Below are positions 1-6,894 of a stretch of 18,457 nt of DNA, in pieces. Position 1 is the stretch's first letter, and each line of letters starts with the position of its first letter. The DNA lies in NCBI GenBank assembly GCA_016187325.1, contig JACPJY010000173.1:1-18457 (forward strand). The letters run 5' to 3'. The DNA is from Rhodospirillales bacterium (GTDB lineage Bacteria; Pseudomonadota; Alphaproteobacteria; Rhodospirillales; Casp-alpha2). The notes below the pieces were generated by a model. It was not told where the DNA came from. It saw only the letters and a program-made list of their open reading frames with translations, and did not search any database. A program made the position numbers and the translations under genes.

Positions 1-1304
1 AGGCTAAGGCCGGCGACAAGGTATTCGCCGGCACTCTCAATCTGGCGGCGCCGATCACCATCACCGTGACGGCGGTCGGCGAGGGCACCCTGCTGGCCGA
101 GATCGTGCGCCTGATGGAAGCGGCGGAGCAGGGCCGCGCCCGCTACGTGCGGCTCGCCGACCGGGTGGCCCGTGTTTACGCGCCGGCGGTGCACGCGCTG
201 GCGGCGTCGGCCTTCGTCGGCTGGTGGCTGATCGGCGGCGTCGGTTGGGAAACGGCGATGATGATCGCCGTCGCCGTGCTCATCATCACTTGTCCATGCG
301 CGCTCGGTCTTGCTGTGCCGGTGGTTCAGGTTGTGGCGTCGGGCCGGTTGCTGCGCCATGGCGTGTTGCTGAAATCGGCGGATGGGCTGGAACGTCTGGC
401 GCAAGTCGATACCGTGGCGTTCGACAAGACCGGCACGCTGACCACCGGCCGGCTGAGTCTGATGAACGGTGCCGAGATTGCGTCCGCGGACCTGGCGGCC
501 GCGGCGGCGCTCGCCCGCCATTCGCGCCATCCGCTGTCGCGGGCGCTGGTCGCTGCTGCCGGCGATGTTGAATTGCCCGAAGCCGACCATGTTTCCGAAT
601 TGCCCGGCCACGGCCTTTGCGGGTGTATCGCCGGCAAGGACGCGCGCCTCGGCCGCCGTGCCTGGTGCGGAATCGCCACCACCGACGAAGACACTTCGGC
701 GCTTGGTGCCGAGATCTGGCTCGCCGTTGCCGGCTCTCGGCCGGTGCGCTTCGTGCTCGCCGACACGCTGAGGCCCGACGCGGCGGCGACGATCAATGTC
801 CTGCGGCGCATGGCGCTTGAATGCTTGCTGCTCTCCGGCGACCGCGAGACGGCGGTCGAGGACATCGCCGCGCGACTTGGGATGGAGAAGTTCGCCGCCT
901 CATGCCTGCCCGACGAAAAAGTGGCGTGGCTCGAAGCGCTGGCCAAGACGGGCCGCAAGGTACTGATGGTCGGCGACGGCCTCAACGACGCGCCGGCGCT
1001 CGCCGCCGGCTTCGCCTCGATGTCGCCGTCGACCGCCGCCGACATCAGCCAAACCGCCGCCGATGCGATATTTCAGGGCGACGCCCTGGCGCCGGTGGCG
1101 GCGACGATCCGCACCGCGCGCCTGGTCGACCGACTGGTCAGGCAGAACTTCGCGCTGGCGTTGACCTACAACTTGATCGCCGTGCCGGTGGCGCTGGCCG
1201 GCCTGGCGACCCCGCTGGTGGCGGCGGTGGCGATGTCGTCGAGCTCGTTGGTGGTGACGCTGAACGCGCTGCGGCTGCGGCTGATGCCTTGGCAGGAGCG
1301 CTGA
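1..1304 (+). CDS. ccoI: Copper-translocating P-type ATPase CcoI/FixI, 3' part (5' end outside window)
   Basis: An inner-membrane P1B-type ATPase that supplies copper for cbb3-type cytochrome c oxidase assembly. The reading frame is open from base 3 and gives 433 residues; the N-terminal metal-binding domain and first membrane helices lie upstream of the window. Visible hallmarks in order are the membrane metal-site CPC motif (291-299), the phosphorylation motif DKTGTLT (Asp codon 423-425), an HP motif (SRHPLSRAL) in the nucleotide-binding domain, and GDGLNDAP (972 onward). The MSPSTAADISQ stretch and the C-terminal helix pair ending LNALRL are typical of the FixI/CcoI branch rather than CopA. 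The stop is followed after one base by ccoS, the usual fixI-fixS order, so the two are almost certainly co-transcribed. The family assignment is secure; the assembly role is inferred from the neighbour and the family. Confidence 0.93.
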   Translation, partial: AKAGDKVFAGTLNLAAPITITVTAVGEGTLLAEIVRLMEAAEQGRARYVRLADRVARVYAPAVHALAASAFVGWWLIGGVGWETAMMIAVAVLIITCPCALGLAVPVVQVVASGRLLRHGVLLKSADGLERLAQVDTVAFDKTGTLTTGRLSLMNGAEIASADLAAAAALARHSRHPLSRALVAAAGDVELPEADHVSELPGHGLCGCIAGKDARLGRRAWCGIATTDEDTSALGAEIWLAVAGSRPVRFVLADTLRPDAAATINVLRRMALECLLLSGDRETAVEDIAARLGMEKFAASCLPDEKVAWLEALAKTGRKVLMVGDGLNDAPALAAGFASMSPSTAADISQTAADAIFQGDALAPVAATIRTARLVDRLVRQNFALALTYNLIAVPVALAGLATPLVAAVAMSSSSLVVTLNALRLRLMPWQER

Positions 1305-1305
1305 C

Positions 1306-1524
1306 ATGGATATCCTCGGGCTGCTGATCCCTGCCGCGTTGTTCCTCGGCTTGCTCGGCCTCGTGGCCTTCGTGTGGGCGCTGAAGAGCGGTCAGTTCGA
1401 TGACCTCGATGGGGCGGCGATGCGCATCCTCATCGACGACGAAACGAAAAAGCCGTCTCCCGCCGAAGAAGGCGATAAACGGCCGACGATTGAGCCATCC
1501 GTGTCGACGCTTGCCGACCGCTGA
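1306..1524 (+). CDS. ccoS: cbb3-type cytochrome oxidase assembly protein CcoS (FixS)
   Basis: A 72-residue inner-membrane protein. It has one N-terminal membrane helix (about residues 5-25) followed by the family signature WALKSGQFDDLDGAAMRIL and an acidic IDDE segment, then a short charged, disordered tail. CcoS proteins are needed for cofactor insertion (haem b and CuB) into the CcoN subunit of cbb3 oxidase. The ATG lies one base after the stop of the copper ATPase, which fixes the start and implies translational coupling. The tail of about 30 residues after the DD motif is somewhat longer than in the shortest family members, which is common. Confidence 0.93.
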   Translation: MDILGLLIPAALFLGLLGLVAFVWALKSGQFDDLDGAAMRILIDDETKKPSPAEEGDKRPTIEPSVSTLADR

Positions 1525-1532
1525 AGCCGGGC

Positions 1533-1685
1533 TCAGCCCCTGAAAAACAGAGAATAGAAGGCGAGGCCGAGGGGAATGCCCATACCGCCGATCAGAATGA
1601 AGGCGGCAAACACGTAGGAGCCGATCCTATCCAAGGTCTGCCAACCGGACTCGCCGATGACCGCCGGACCGGCCGCCGTTCGGGG
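1533..1685 (-). pseudogene. Possible remnant of a small membrane-protein gene
   Basis: The minus strand is open for 50 codons between two TGA stops. The translation looks protein-like rather than random: a soluble stretch containing VIGESGWQTLDRI, then a clear hydrophobic segment GSYVFAAFILIGGMGIPLGL, ending LFFRG and stop. No ATG or GTG start precedes the membrane segment; a TTG at 1634-1632 would give only 33 residues. It may therefore be a 5'-truncated or frameshifted gene, or a small gene with an unusual start. It lies tail-to-tail with ccoS. I do not recognise the family. The evidence is composition and hydrophobic pattern only. Confidence 0.3.
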
Positions 1686-1785
1686 TCACGAAAGGTCGGG
1701 CTGCACAGATTTAGGTGTCTTTCTTAATGGTGCGCGGACCGAGCGCCGCGCCGGACAGAGTGCGGGGCGCCGATTGCCCGAGAAG

Positions 1786-1822
1786 ATGCGTTGAATGCAT
1801 AACAGTTATGCGTATTATGCAT
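1786..1822 (+). promoter_or_regulatory. Two 15-bp direct repeats over a sigma70-like promoter (candidate operator)
   Basis: Two copies of ATGCGT-N3-ATGCAT occur at 1786-1800 and 1808-1822, a period of 22 bp (about two helical turns). Each unit is itself an imperfect inverted repeat. Hexamers TTGAAT (1791-1796) and TATTAT (1813-1818), 16 bp apart, resemble a sigma70 -35/-10 pair and sit within the repeats, so a bound regulator would be expected to occlude the promoter. The site is AT-rich compared with its surroundings. The nearest downstream plus-strand gene is the ECF sigma factor. The repeats are seen directly; the promoter and operator roles are inferred. Confidence 0.5.
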
Positions 1823-2075
1823 ACATCTCGGCGGCTCCCAGCGGTCGGAGAATCCTCCGCTTCCGCGCCCATCCCACGCAGGATTTCCGGCTGCCATCCG
1901 TTCAATAATCATGGTCAACGGATTTGCGGTTGCGTTGGACGGTCGCCAGCCTTGGGCGGGCGCCGCGATGGCGACGGCGGAAATGGTCATCGAAACCGCC
2001 GTCACGAGCGCCGTCCATGGCCGCGGCCGGATGCCGCGAGCTGCCGCGGCGTACAAGGAAAAGGCGGCGCGGGCG

Positions 2076-2642
2076 ATGGCGGTGGATGAGGCCGACGACC
2101 AGCAGTTGATGACCGCCGTCGCCGAAGGCGACGAAGGGGCCTTTCGCATCCTTGCCATCCGTCATCTTGCGTGGGCGTTGCGCCTCGCCGGCCGCCTCAC
2201 CGGCAACCCGGCCGACGCCGAGGACATCGTCCAGGAGGCGATGTTGCGGGTGTGGACCAACGCGCCGCGCTGGCAACCGGCCGCCCGCTTCCGCACCTGG
2301 TTCTATCGTGTCGTCGTCAACCTGGCGCTCGACTGGCGCCGCCGCAAGCCGTTCGCGGCGCTCGACGAGGCGGGCGGGCCGGCCGACCCGAACCCGGACC
2401 CGCAGGCGGCGCTGGAGCAGCGCCAGACCGCGCTCAAGTTGGCCGCGGCGATCGCAGAATTGCCGGAACGCCAGCGGGTGGCGCTGGTGCTCACCTATTT
2501 CGAGGAATTGAGCAACGCCGAGGTGGCCGGGCTTCTCGGCGCCTCGGTTGGCGGCATCGAGGGGCTGCTGGTGCGGGCGCGGCGGGCGTTGCGCCTGCGC
2601 CTCGGGCCGGCGTCCGACAAAGATAACGGTAAGGAAGAATAG
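2076..2642 (+). CDS. ECF-family RNA polymerase sigma factor
   Basis: The 188-residue product has the two-domain layout of extracytoplasmic-function sigma factors. Region 2 runs through NPADAEDIVQEAMLRVW and FRTWFYRVVVNLALDWRRRK; region 4 is LPERQRVALVLTYFEELSNAEVAGLLG followed by an RARRALR recognition helix. I chose the ATG at 2076 because the family normally begins about 10 residues before the LM-AVAEGDEGAF segment and because GGAAAAGG lies about 11 bases upstream. In-frame ATGs at 1911 and 1968 are possible and would add 55 or 36 residues of unknown type. The next two genes encode a small membrane protein and a CnrX/Spy-like periplasmic protein, the usual membrane-tethered control of such a factor. 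The efflux operon downstream is a plausible target (inference). Confidence 0.9.
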   Translation: MAVDEADDQQLMTAVAEGDEGAFRILAIRHLAWALRLAGRLTGNPADAEDIVQEAMLRVWTNAPRWQPAARFRTWFYRVVVNLALDWRRRKPFAALDEAGGPADPNPDPQAALEQRQTALKLAAAIAELPERQRVALVLTYFEELSNAEVAGLLGASVGGIEGLLVRARRALRLRLGPASDKDNGKEE

Positions 2643-2654
2643 GAAGGAACGACC

Positions 2655-3158
2655 ATGAACCGCTTGAGATTGCAACGGCTGATCGAGGCCTACGGCGCTG
2701 ACCCGGCGCGCTGGCCCGCCGCCGAACGCGACGCCGCCCGCGCCCTGTTGGCGCAGACCCCGGACGCGGCGGCGATGCGAGCGCGCGCCCGCCTTCTCGA
2801 CGAGGCGCTCGACGGCTTTGCGCCGGCCGCCGATGCCGGCGCCGAGCAGCGCCTTTTGCGGGCGCTGGCGGAGTTGCCGCGCCAGGCTCCGGCAATGCCG
2901 CCATTGATGGCAGGTTTCTGGCCGCGCGCCGCGATGCTGGCGGCGGCGTCAATGGCCGGCGTGATCATCGGCCTCCAGGCTCCGGCAATGCCGCCATTGA
3001 TGGCAGGTTTCTGGCCGCGCGCCGCGATGCTGGCGGCGGCGTCAATGGCCGGCGTGATCATCGGCCTCGGCGGCATCGACGGACGCATGCCGGCGACCGC
3101 CGATGTCGATGTCGTCGTGCTGGTCGGCGAACCCGATACCATTTCGTTGTTGGAGTAA
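2655..3158 (+). CDS. Membrane anti-sigma-like protein with a duplicated transmembrane segment
   Basis: A 167-residue protein 12 bases after the sigma gene. The N-terminal 75 residues are soluble, helical and Ala/Arg-rich, beginning MNRLRLQRLIEAYGADPARW, the pattern of small proteins found between an ECF sigma gene and a 'heavy-metal sensor' gene. By position it is the likely anti-sigma (CnrY-like role), although I see no standard zinc-binding anti-sigma motif. Residues 77-107 and 108-138 are identical 31-residue repeats, each containing one membrane helix (FWPRAAMLAAASMAGVIIGL), encoded by a perfect 93-bp tandem duplication. A single copy would place the C-terminal tail (about 29 residues) in the periplasm; two copies predict a hairpin that puts it back in the cytoplasm. 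The anti-sigma role is inferred from context. Confidence 0.75.
   Translation: MNRLRLQRLIEAYGADPARWPAAERDAARALLAQTPDAAAMRARARLLDEALDGFAPAADAGAEQRLLRALAELPRQAPAMPPLMAGFWPRAAMLAAASMAGVIIGLQAPAMPPLMAGFWPRAAMLAAASMAGVIIGLGGIDGRMPATADVDVVVLVGEPDTISLLE
2882..3067 (+). repeat. Perfect 93-bp in-frame tandem duplication
   Basis: Bases 2882-2974 and 2975-3067 are identical over all 93 positions, as far as a base-by-base reading shows. The length is 31 codons, so the frame is kept. The copies lie wholly inside the anti-sigma-like gene and each encodes one proline-rich linker plus one membrane helix. Absence of any divergence means the event is very recent, or the second copy is an assembly error. Confidence 0.95.
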
Positions 3159-3163
3159 TCACC

Positions 3164-3610
3164 ATGCCTACTCTCACGCTTTCCCCGCGCGCCAAGTCGA
3201 TCGCGCTGTTCGTTTCGATTGCCGTCAACGTGCTGTTGGTTTCGGCGATCGCGGCGCAGGCTTTGAGCGCGCCGGGATTCAAAAGCCGTGACCGATCGGC
3301 GGAATCGCGGGTCGAACGCCTGGCAAAAAAACTTCCGGGCCCCGACGCCGACAAGTTGCGCAAGGCCTTCGCCGCCCGCGCCGGCGATCTTCCGGCGGCG
3401 CGCGCCGAGCTGGCGGCGGCGCGCGATGCATTCCGCCAGGCGCTGAAGGCCGAGCCCTTCGATCCGGCGCGGCTCGAGAAGTCTCTGGCGGCGATGGACG
3501 CCAGCCGTGCCAAGATCAAGCAGATTATGCGCACCGCCGTCGTCGCCGCCGCGACCGAGATGACCGTCGAGGGACGCGGCCGCCTCGCCGACCGCGGCCA
3601 GCGGCGCTGA
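3164..3610 (+). CDS. Periplasmic 'heavy-metal sensor' / Spy-CnrX-like protein
   Basis: A 148-residue protein starting 5 bases after the anti-sigma-like gene. Residues 12-34 form an N-terminal membrane anchor; the rest is a helical, highly charged periplasmic domain with the family pattern AARDAFRQALKAEPFDPARLEKSL and a C-terminal MTVEGRGRLADR. This matches the Metal_resist / CnrX-Spy fold, in which a helical hairpin senses an envelope signal and acts through the anti-sigma. The anchored part and the periplasmic domain contain no histidine and no cysteine, and only three methionines lie after the anchor, so the His-based Ni/Co site of CnrX is absent. The ligand is therefore unknown and may not be a metal. 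The position between the anti-sigma and the efflux genes supports a sensor role. Confidence 0.82.
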   Translation: MPTLTLSPRAKSIALFVSIAVNVLLVSAIAAQALSAPGFKSRDRSAESRVERLAKKLPGPDADKLRKAFAARAGDLPAARAELAAARDAFRQALKAEPFDPARLEKSLAAMDASRAKIKQIMRTAVVAAATEMTVEGRGRLADRGQRR

Positions 3611-3646
3611 ACCGGCGGACGCGAACGCCAAGGAAGACCGAAAGCC

Positions 3647-4993
3647 ATGACCCTGCATCCCGTTCCCCGTCCCGGCGAGGCTGAAACGCCACCGGCGCCC
3701 GCCGCCGATCCGGCACCGCGGCGCGGCGACGGCCCGGCACGGCGGCCGCGACTGACGCGGCGGCATCTGCTGTTTGCCGGCGTGCTGGCCACCCTGGTGG
3801 CCGCCGCTGCCGGCACCTGGACCTGGTGGCGGGGGGCGCCGGTCGAGCGGTACGTCACCGCCACGGTCGAGCGCGGTACCATCGAAGACAACACCACCGC
3901 GCTCGGCACCCTGCAGCCGTTCGAATTCGTCGACGTCGGCACCCAGGTGTCGGGGCAGCTGCGCAAAATCCACGTCGAGATCGGCGCTGCGGTCAAGGAA
4001 GGCGATCTCCTGGCCGAGATCGATCCGACGGTGTATCAGGCGAAAGTCGATGCCGGCCGCGCCCAGCTCCTGAACCTGAAGGCGCAGCTCGCCGACAAGC
4101 AGGCGCAACTGGTGAACGCGCGGCAAACCTTCGAGCGCGAGCGCAATCTGATGAAGGCGCGGGCGACCAGCGAGGACGCCTACCAGAAGGCCGAGGCGGC
4201 GCTGGCCTCGGCGGCGGCCCAAGTGGACGCGTTGAAGGCTCAAATCCAAAACATCGAATCGGTGCTCAGGGGCGACGAGACCAATCTCGGCTTCACCAAG
4301 ATCTACGCGCCGATGACCGGCACCGTGGTGGCGCAGATCGCCAAGCAGGGACAGACGCTGAACGCTAACCAGCAGGCGCCGATTGTGCTGCGCATCGCGG
4401 ACCTGTCGACGATGACCGTGTGGACGCAAGTCTCCGAGGCCGACATCGGCCGTCTCAGGATCGACATGGACGTCTATTTCACCACCCTCGGTCAATCGGA
4501 CCGCCGCTGGCGCGGTAAGTTGCGTAAGATCCTGCCGACGCCAGAGATCGTCAACAACGTCGTCCTCTACAACGCCCTGTTCGACGTTCCCAACCCGACC
4601 GGCGAACTGCTGCCGCAGATGTCGGCGCAGGTGTTTTTCGTCTCGGCCCGCGCCCGCGATGCGCTGATGGTACCGATGTCGGCGCTGCGGCCGGTCGGCG
4701 GCAAAGGCGAAAAAAAGAAACGCAAGTCCGCGGGCGAACAAGCGAAGTCTGGCGAGACCATGCCGGCGCCAGCCGCAGCCGACGGCGCGCCGGCGCCCGC
4801 CCGCTACGCGGTGCACGTGCTGACGCCGGCCGGCGGCATCGAGGAACGCGAGGTCGCCGTCGGCATCACCAACCGCGTCTCGGCGCAGGTGCTGTCCGGC
4901 CTCGCGGAGGGCGAGCGCGTCGTCGTCGGCGCGCCGCGCTCGGCCAAGACGGGCGGGGACCAGCCGCGGACGCGGCCGCCGAGGCTGTCATGA
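3647..4993 (+). CDS. macA: MacA-like periplasmic adaptor (membrane-fusion protein) of an ABC efflux pump
   Basis: A 448-residue HlyD/MacA-family adaptor linking the inner-membrane transporter to the outer-membrane channel. A Pro/Arg-rich cytoplasmic tail (1-38) precedes one membrane helix (about 40-60). Then come the first half of the lipoyl domain (VDVGTQVSGQLRKIHVEIG, 95-113), an alpha-helical hairpin (about 130-208) rich in Gln/Ala, the second lipoyl half (IYAPMTGTVVAQIAKQGQTL), a beta-barrel with the MacA-type sequence KILPTPEIVNNVVLYNALF, and a membrane-proximal domain. AAGGAAGA upstream of the ATG is a good ribosome site. The cytoplasmic tail and a Lys-rich, low-complexity linker (GGKGEKKKRKS) in the membrane-proximal part are extra compared with E. 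coli MacA. The stop overlaps the macB start (ATGA), indicating coupling. Confidence 0.9.
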   Translation: MTLHPVPRPGEAETPPAPAADPAPRRGDGPARRPRLTRRHLLFAGVLATLVAAAAGTWTWWRGAPVERYVTATVERGTIEDNTTALGTLQPFEFVDVGTQVSGQLRKIHVEIGAAVKEGDLLAEIDPTVYQAKVDAGRAQLLNLKAQLADKQAQLVNARQTFERERNLMKARATSEDAYQKAEAALASAAAQVDALKAQIQNIESVLRGDETNLGFTKIYAPMTGTVVAQIAKQGQTLNANQQAPIVLRIADLSTMTVWTQVSEADIGRLRIDMDVYFTTLGQSDRRWRGKLRKILPTPEIVNNVVLYNALFDVPNPTGELLPQMSAQVFFVSARARDALMVPMSALRPVGGKGEKKKRKSAGEQAKSGETMPAPAAADGAPAPARYAVHVLTPAGGIEEREVAVGITNRVSAQVLSGLAEGERVVVGAPRSAKTGGDQPRTRPPRLS

Positions 4994-6880
4994 ACGCGCC
5001 GCCGCTGATCGAGCTTTCCCGACTCACCAAGACCTACGACACCGGCGACGTCGCGGTCGAGGTCCTGCACGGCATCTCGCTCGCCATCAACGCCGGCGAG
5101 TTCATCGCCGTGATGGGCGCGTCGGGTTCGGGCAAGTCGACGCTGATGAACATCCTCGGTTGTCTCGACCGGCCGACCGGCGGCCGCTATTCGTTCCAGG
5201 GCACCGACGTGACGACACTGTCGTCCGACGAGCTGGCCTGTCTTCGGCGCGACGCCTTCGGATTCATTTTCCAGAGCTACAACCTGATCGGCACCGCGAC
5301 CGCGGTCGAAAACGTCGAGATCCCGGCTGTGTACGCCGGTTCCTCGGCGGTGGAACGGCGGCGCCGGGCGGAGGAGCTTCTAACCACCCTTGGCCTCGCC
5401 GATCGTTTCGCCCACCGCCCGAGCCAGCTGTCCGGCGGACAGCAGCAGCGCGTCGCCGTCGCCCGCGCGCTGATGAATGGCGGCCGCGTGATCTTCGCCG
5501 ACGAGCCGACCGGATCGCTCGACAGCAAAAGCGGCGCCGAGGTGATGGCGCTGCTGGCCGAGCTGCATCGGCAGGGCCACACCGTCGTCCTGATCACCCA
5601 CGACCGCGAGGTCGCCGGCCACGCCGAGAGCGTTATCGAGATCAAGGACGGCGTGATCGTCGGCGATTCCCGGCGCTCTGCGCCGACCGGTCGCCGCCGC
5701 GACGCGGTCGGCGAGGGCGCCAGCGCGCGCGGACCGGCGTTGCTAGCGGATGCCCTGGAGGCGGTGAAGATGGCGCTGCGCTCGCTGAAGGCGAATGTGT
5801 TCCGCACGGTGCTGACGTTGCTCGGCATCGTCATCGGCGTCGGCTCGGTGATCGCCATGCTGGCGGTCGGCGACGGCGCCAAGCAGTCGGTCCTCGACCG
5901 GATCAGCAACATGGGTACCAATCTGCTGCTGGTCCGCCCCGGCGCCCCCAACATTCGGCGCACCGGCGCCGGCATTGCGACGCTCGTGCCAGCGGACGCC
6001 GAGGCCATCGCGACGCTGCCCAACGTCATCGCCGCGGTGCCGGAAATGATAGGCGCCGTCACCGTCCGTTTCGGCAACGTCGACTACCAGACTCAGGTCA
6101 GCGCCACCACCGCCGAGCTGTCGACGGCGCGCGACTGGCCGACGTCGAGCGGCATTTTCCTGACCGCCGAGGACGCGCGCGCTTACGCGCCCGTGGTGGC
6201 GCTGGGCCAAACCGTCGTCGATGACCTGTTTCCGCCCGGCGTCGACCCGGTCGGTAAATACGTGCTTCTCAAAAACCGACATGGACGACGTAACCTTCGT
6301 GCCGCTGACCACCGGCAGCCTCAGGCTGATCGGACAAAAGCATTTGCGCTCGATTACCGTGATGGTCGACGACCTGGTGCAGATCGAGGCCACCCAGGCC
6401 GCCATCGAGGAACTCTTGACGCAGCGTCACCGCACGGTGGATTTCAGCATCCGCAACATGGCGGCGATCATCGAGACTGCGACCGCGACCCAGAACACGC
6501 TCACCGTGCTGTTGGGCTCGATCGCCGCGATCTCGCTCCTGGTCGGCGGCATCGGGGTGATGAACATCATGCTGGTCAGCGTCACCGAACGCACACGCGA
6601 GATCGGCATCCGGGTTGCCACCGGCGCCCGCATGATCAACATCCTGCAGCAATTCCTGACCGAAGCGGTGGTGGTGTCGGGAATAGGCGGCGTCATCGGC
6701 GCCATCGGCGGACTGGCGGTCGCGCAAGCATTGGCCGCCGTCGGCACGCCGATCCAGTTCTCGGCGATGCCGGTGGTGCTGGCCTTCGGCTGCGCCTTCG
6801 CTACCGGCCTGGTGTTCGGCTATATGCCGGCGAAGAAGGCGGCGACCCTCGATCCCGTGGTCGCGCTCGGCGCCGAATAG
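4990..6880 (+). pseudogene. macB: MacB-like ABC transporter (ATPase-permease), disrupted by a frameshifting internal deletion
   Basis: MacB fuses a cytoplasmic ATPase to a four-helix permease with a large periplasmic domain and drives tripartite efflux. The ATPase half is complete: Walker A GASGSGKST (43-51), Q-loop Gln95, signature LSGGQ (147-151), Walker B VIFADEP (Asp171, Glu172), switch His204. The first membrane helix and most of the periplasmic domain follow in the same frame to GVDPVGKYVLLKN (about 6276). The remaining homology (TDMDDVTFVPLTT, then SLLVGGIGVMNIMLVSVTER and the last helices to 6880) is in the +1 frame. Against E. coli MacB about 17-21 residues are missing at the junction, the segment carrying the usual xVIGV motif, so this is a deletion of about 50-65 bp (length 3n+2), not a one-base slip. 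As given, no full MacB can be made; a sequencing or assembly fault is possible. Confidence 0.85.
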
Positions 6881-6894
6881 AAAAGGCGAGCGCG

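Larger units (their letters stand above)
1525..2075. other. Mostly non-coding interval between ccoS and the sigma-factor gene
   Basis: This 551-base stretch holds no convincing full gene. It contains a possible minus-strand remnant of a small membrane protein (1533-1685), the AT-rich direct repeats and promoter-like hexamers at 1786-1822, and a small inverted repeat (CGGAG at 1846-1850, loop AATC, CTCCG at 1855-1859). From about 1956 onward the sigma-factor frame shows G/C-rich third codon positions, so part of 1911-2075 could be an N-terminal extension of that gene rather than leader. Confidence 0.5.

Noticed and set aside
1525..1545. Inverted repeat GGGCT-C-AGCCC after ccoS as a terminator
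   Set aside because: The loop would be too short unless the stem shrinks to three pairs, and no T-run follows on the plus strand.
1911..2075. Longer N-terminus for the ECF sigma factor from ATG at 1911 (or 1968)
   Set aside because: No ribosome site precedes these ATGs and the extra residues match nothing in the ECF family. GC-rich third positions from about 1956 keep the idea open, so it is noted with the gene.
1711..2158. Minus-strand frames across the sigma-gene leader
   Set aside because: Short, Ala/Arg-rich, without ribosome sites, and they cross the promoter-like repeats.
2690..4816. Long open minus-strand frame (708 codons) opposite the sensor and MacA genes
   Set aside because: Same pattern: antisense to recognised genes, Arg/His/Gly-rich, no family features. 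It also reads through the 93-bp duplication.
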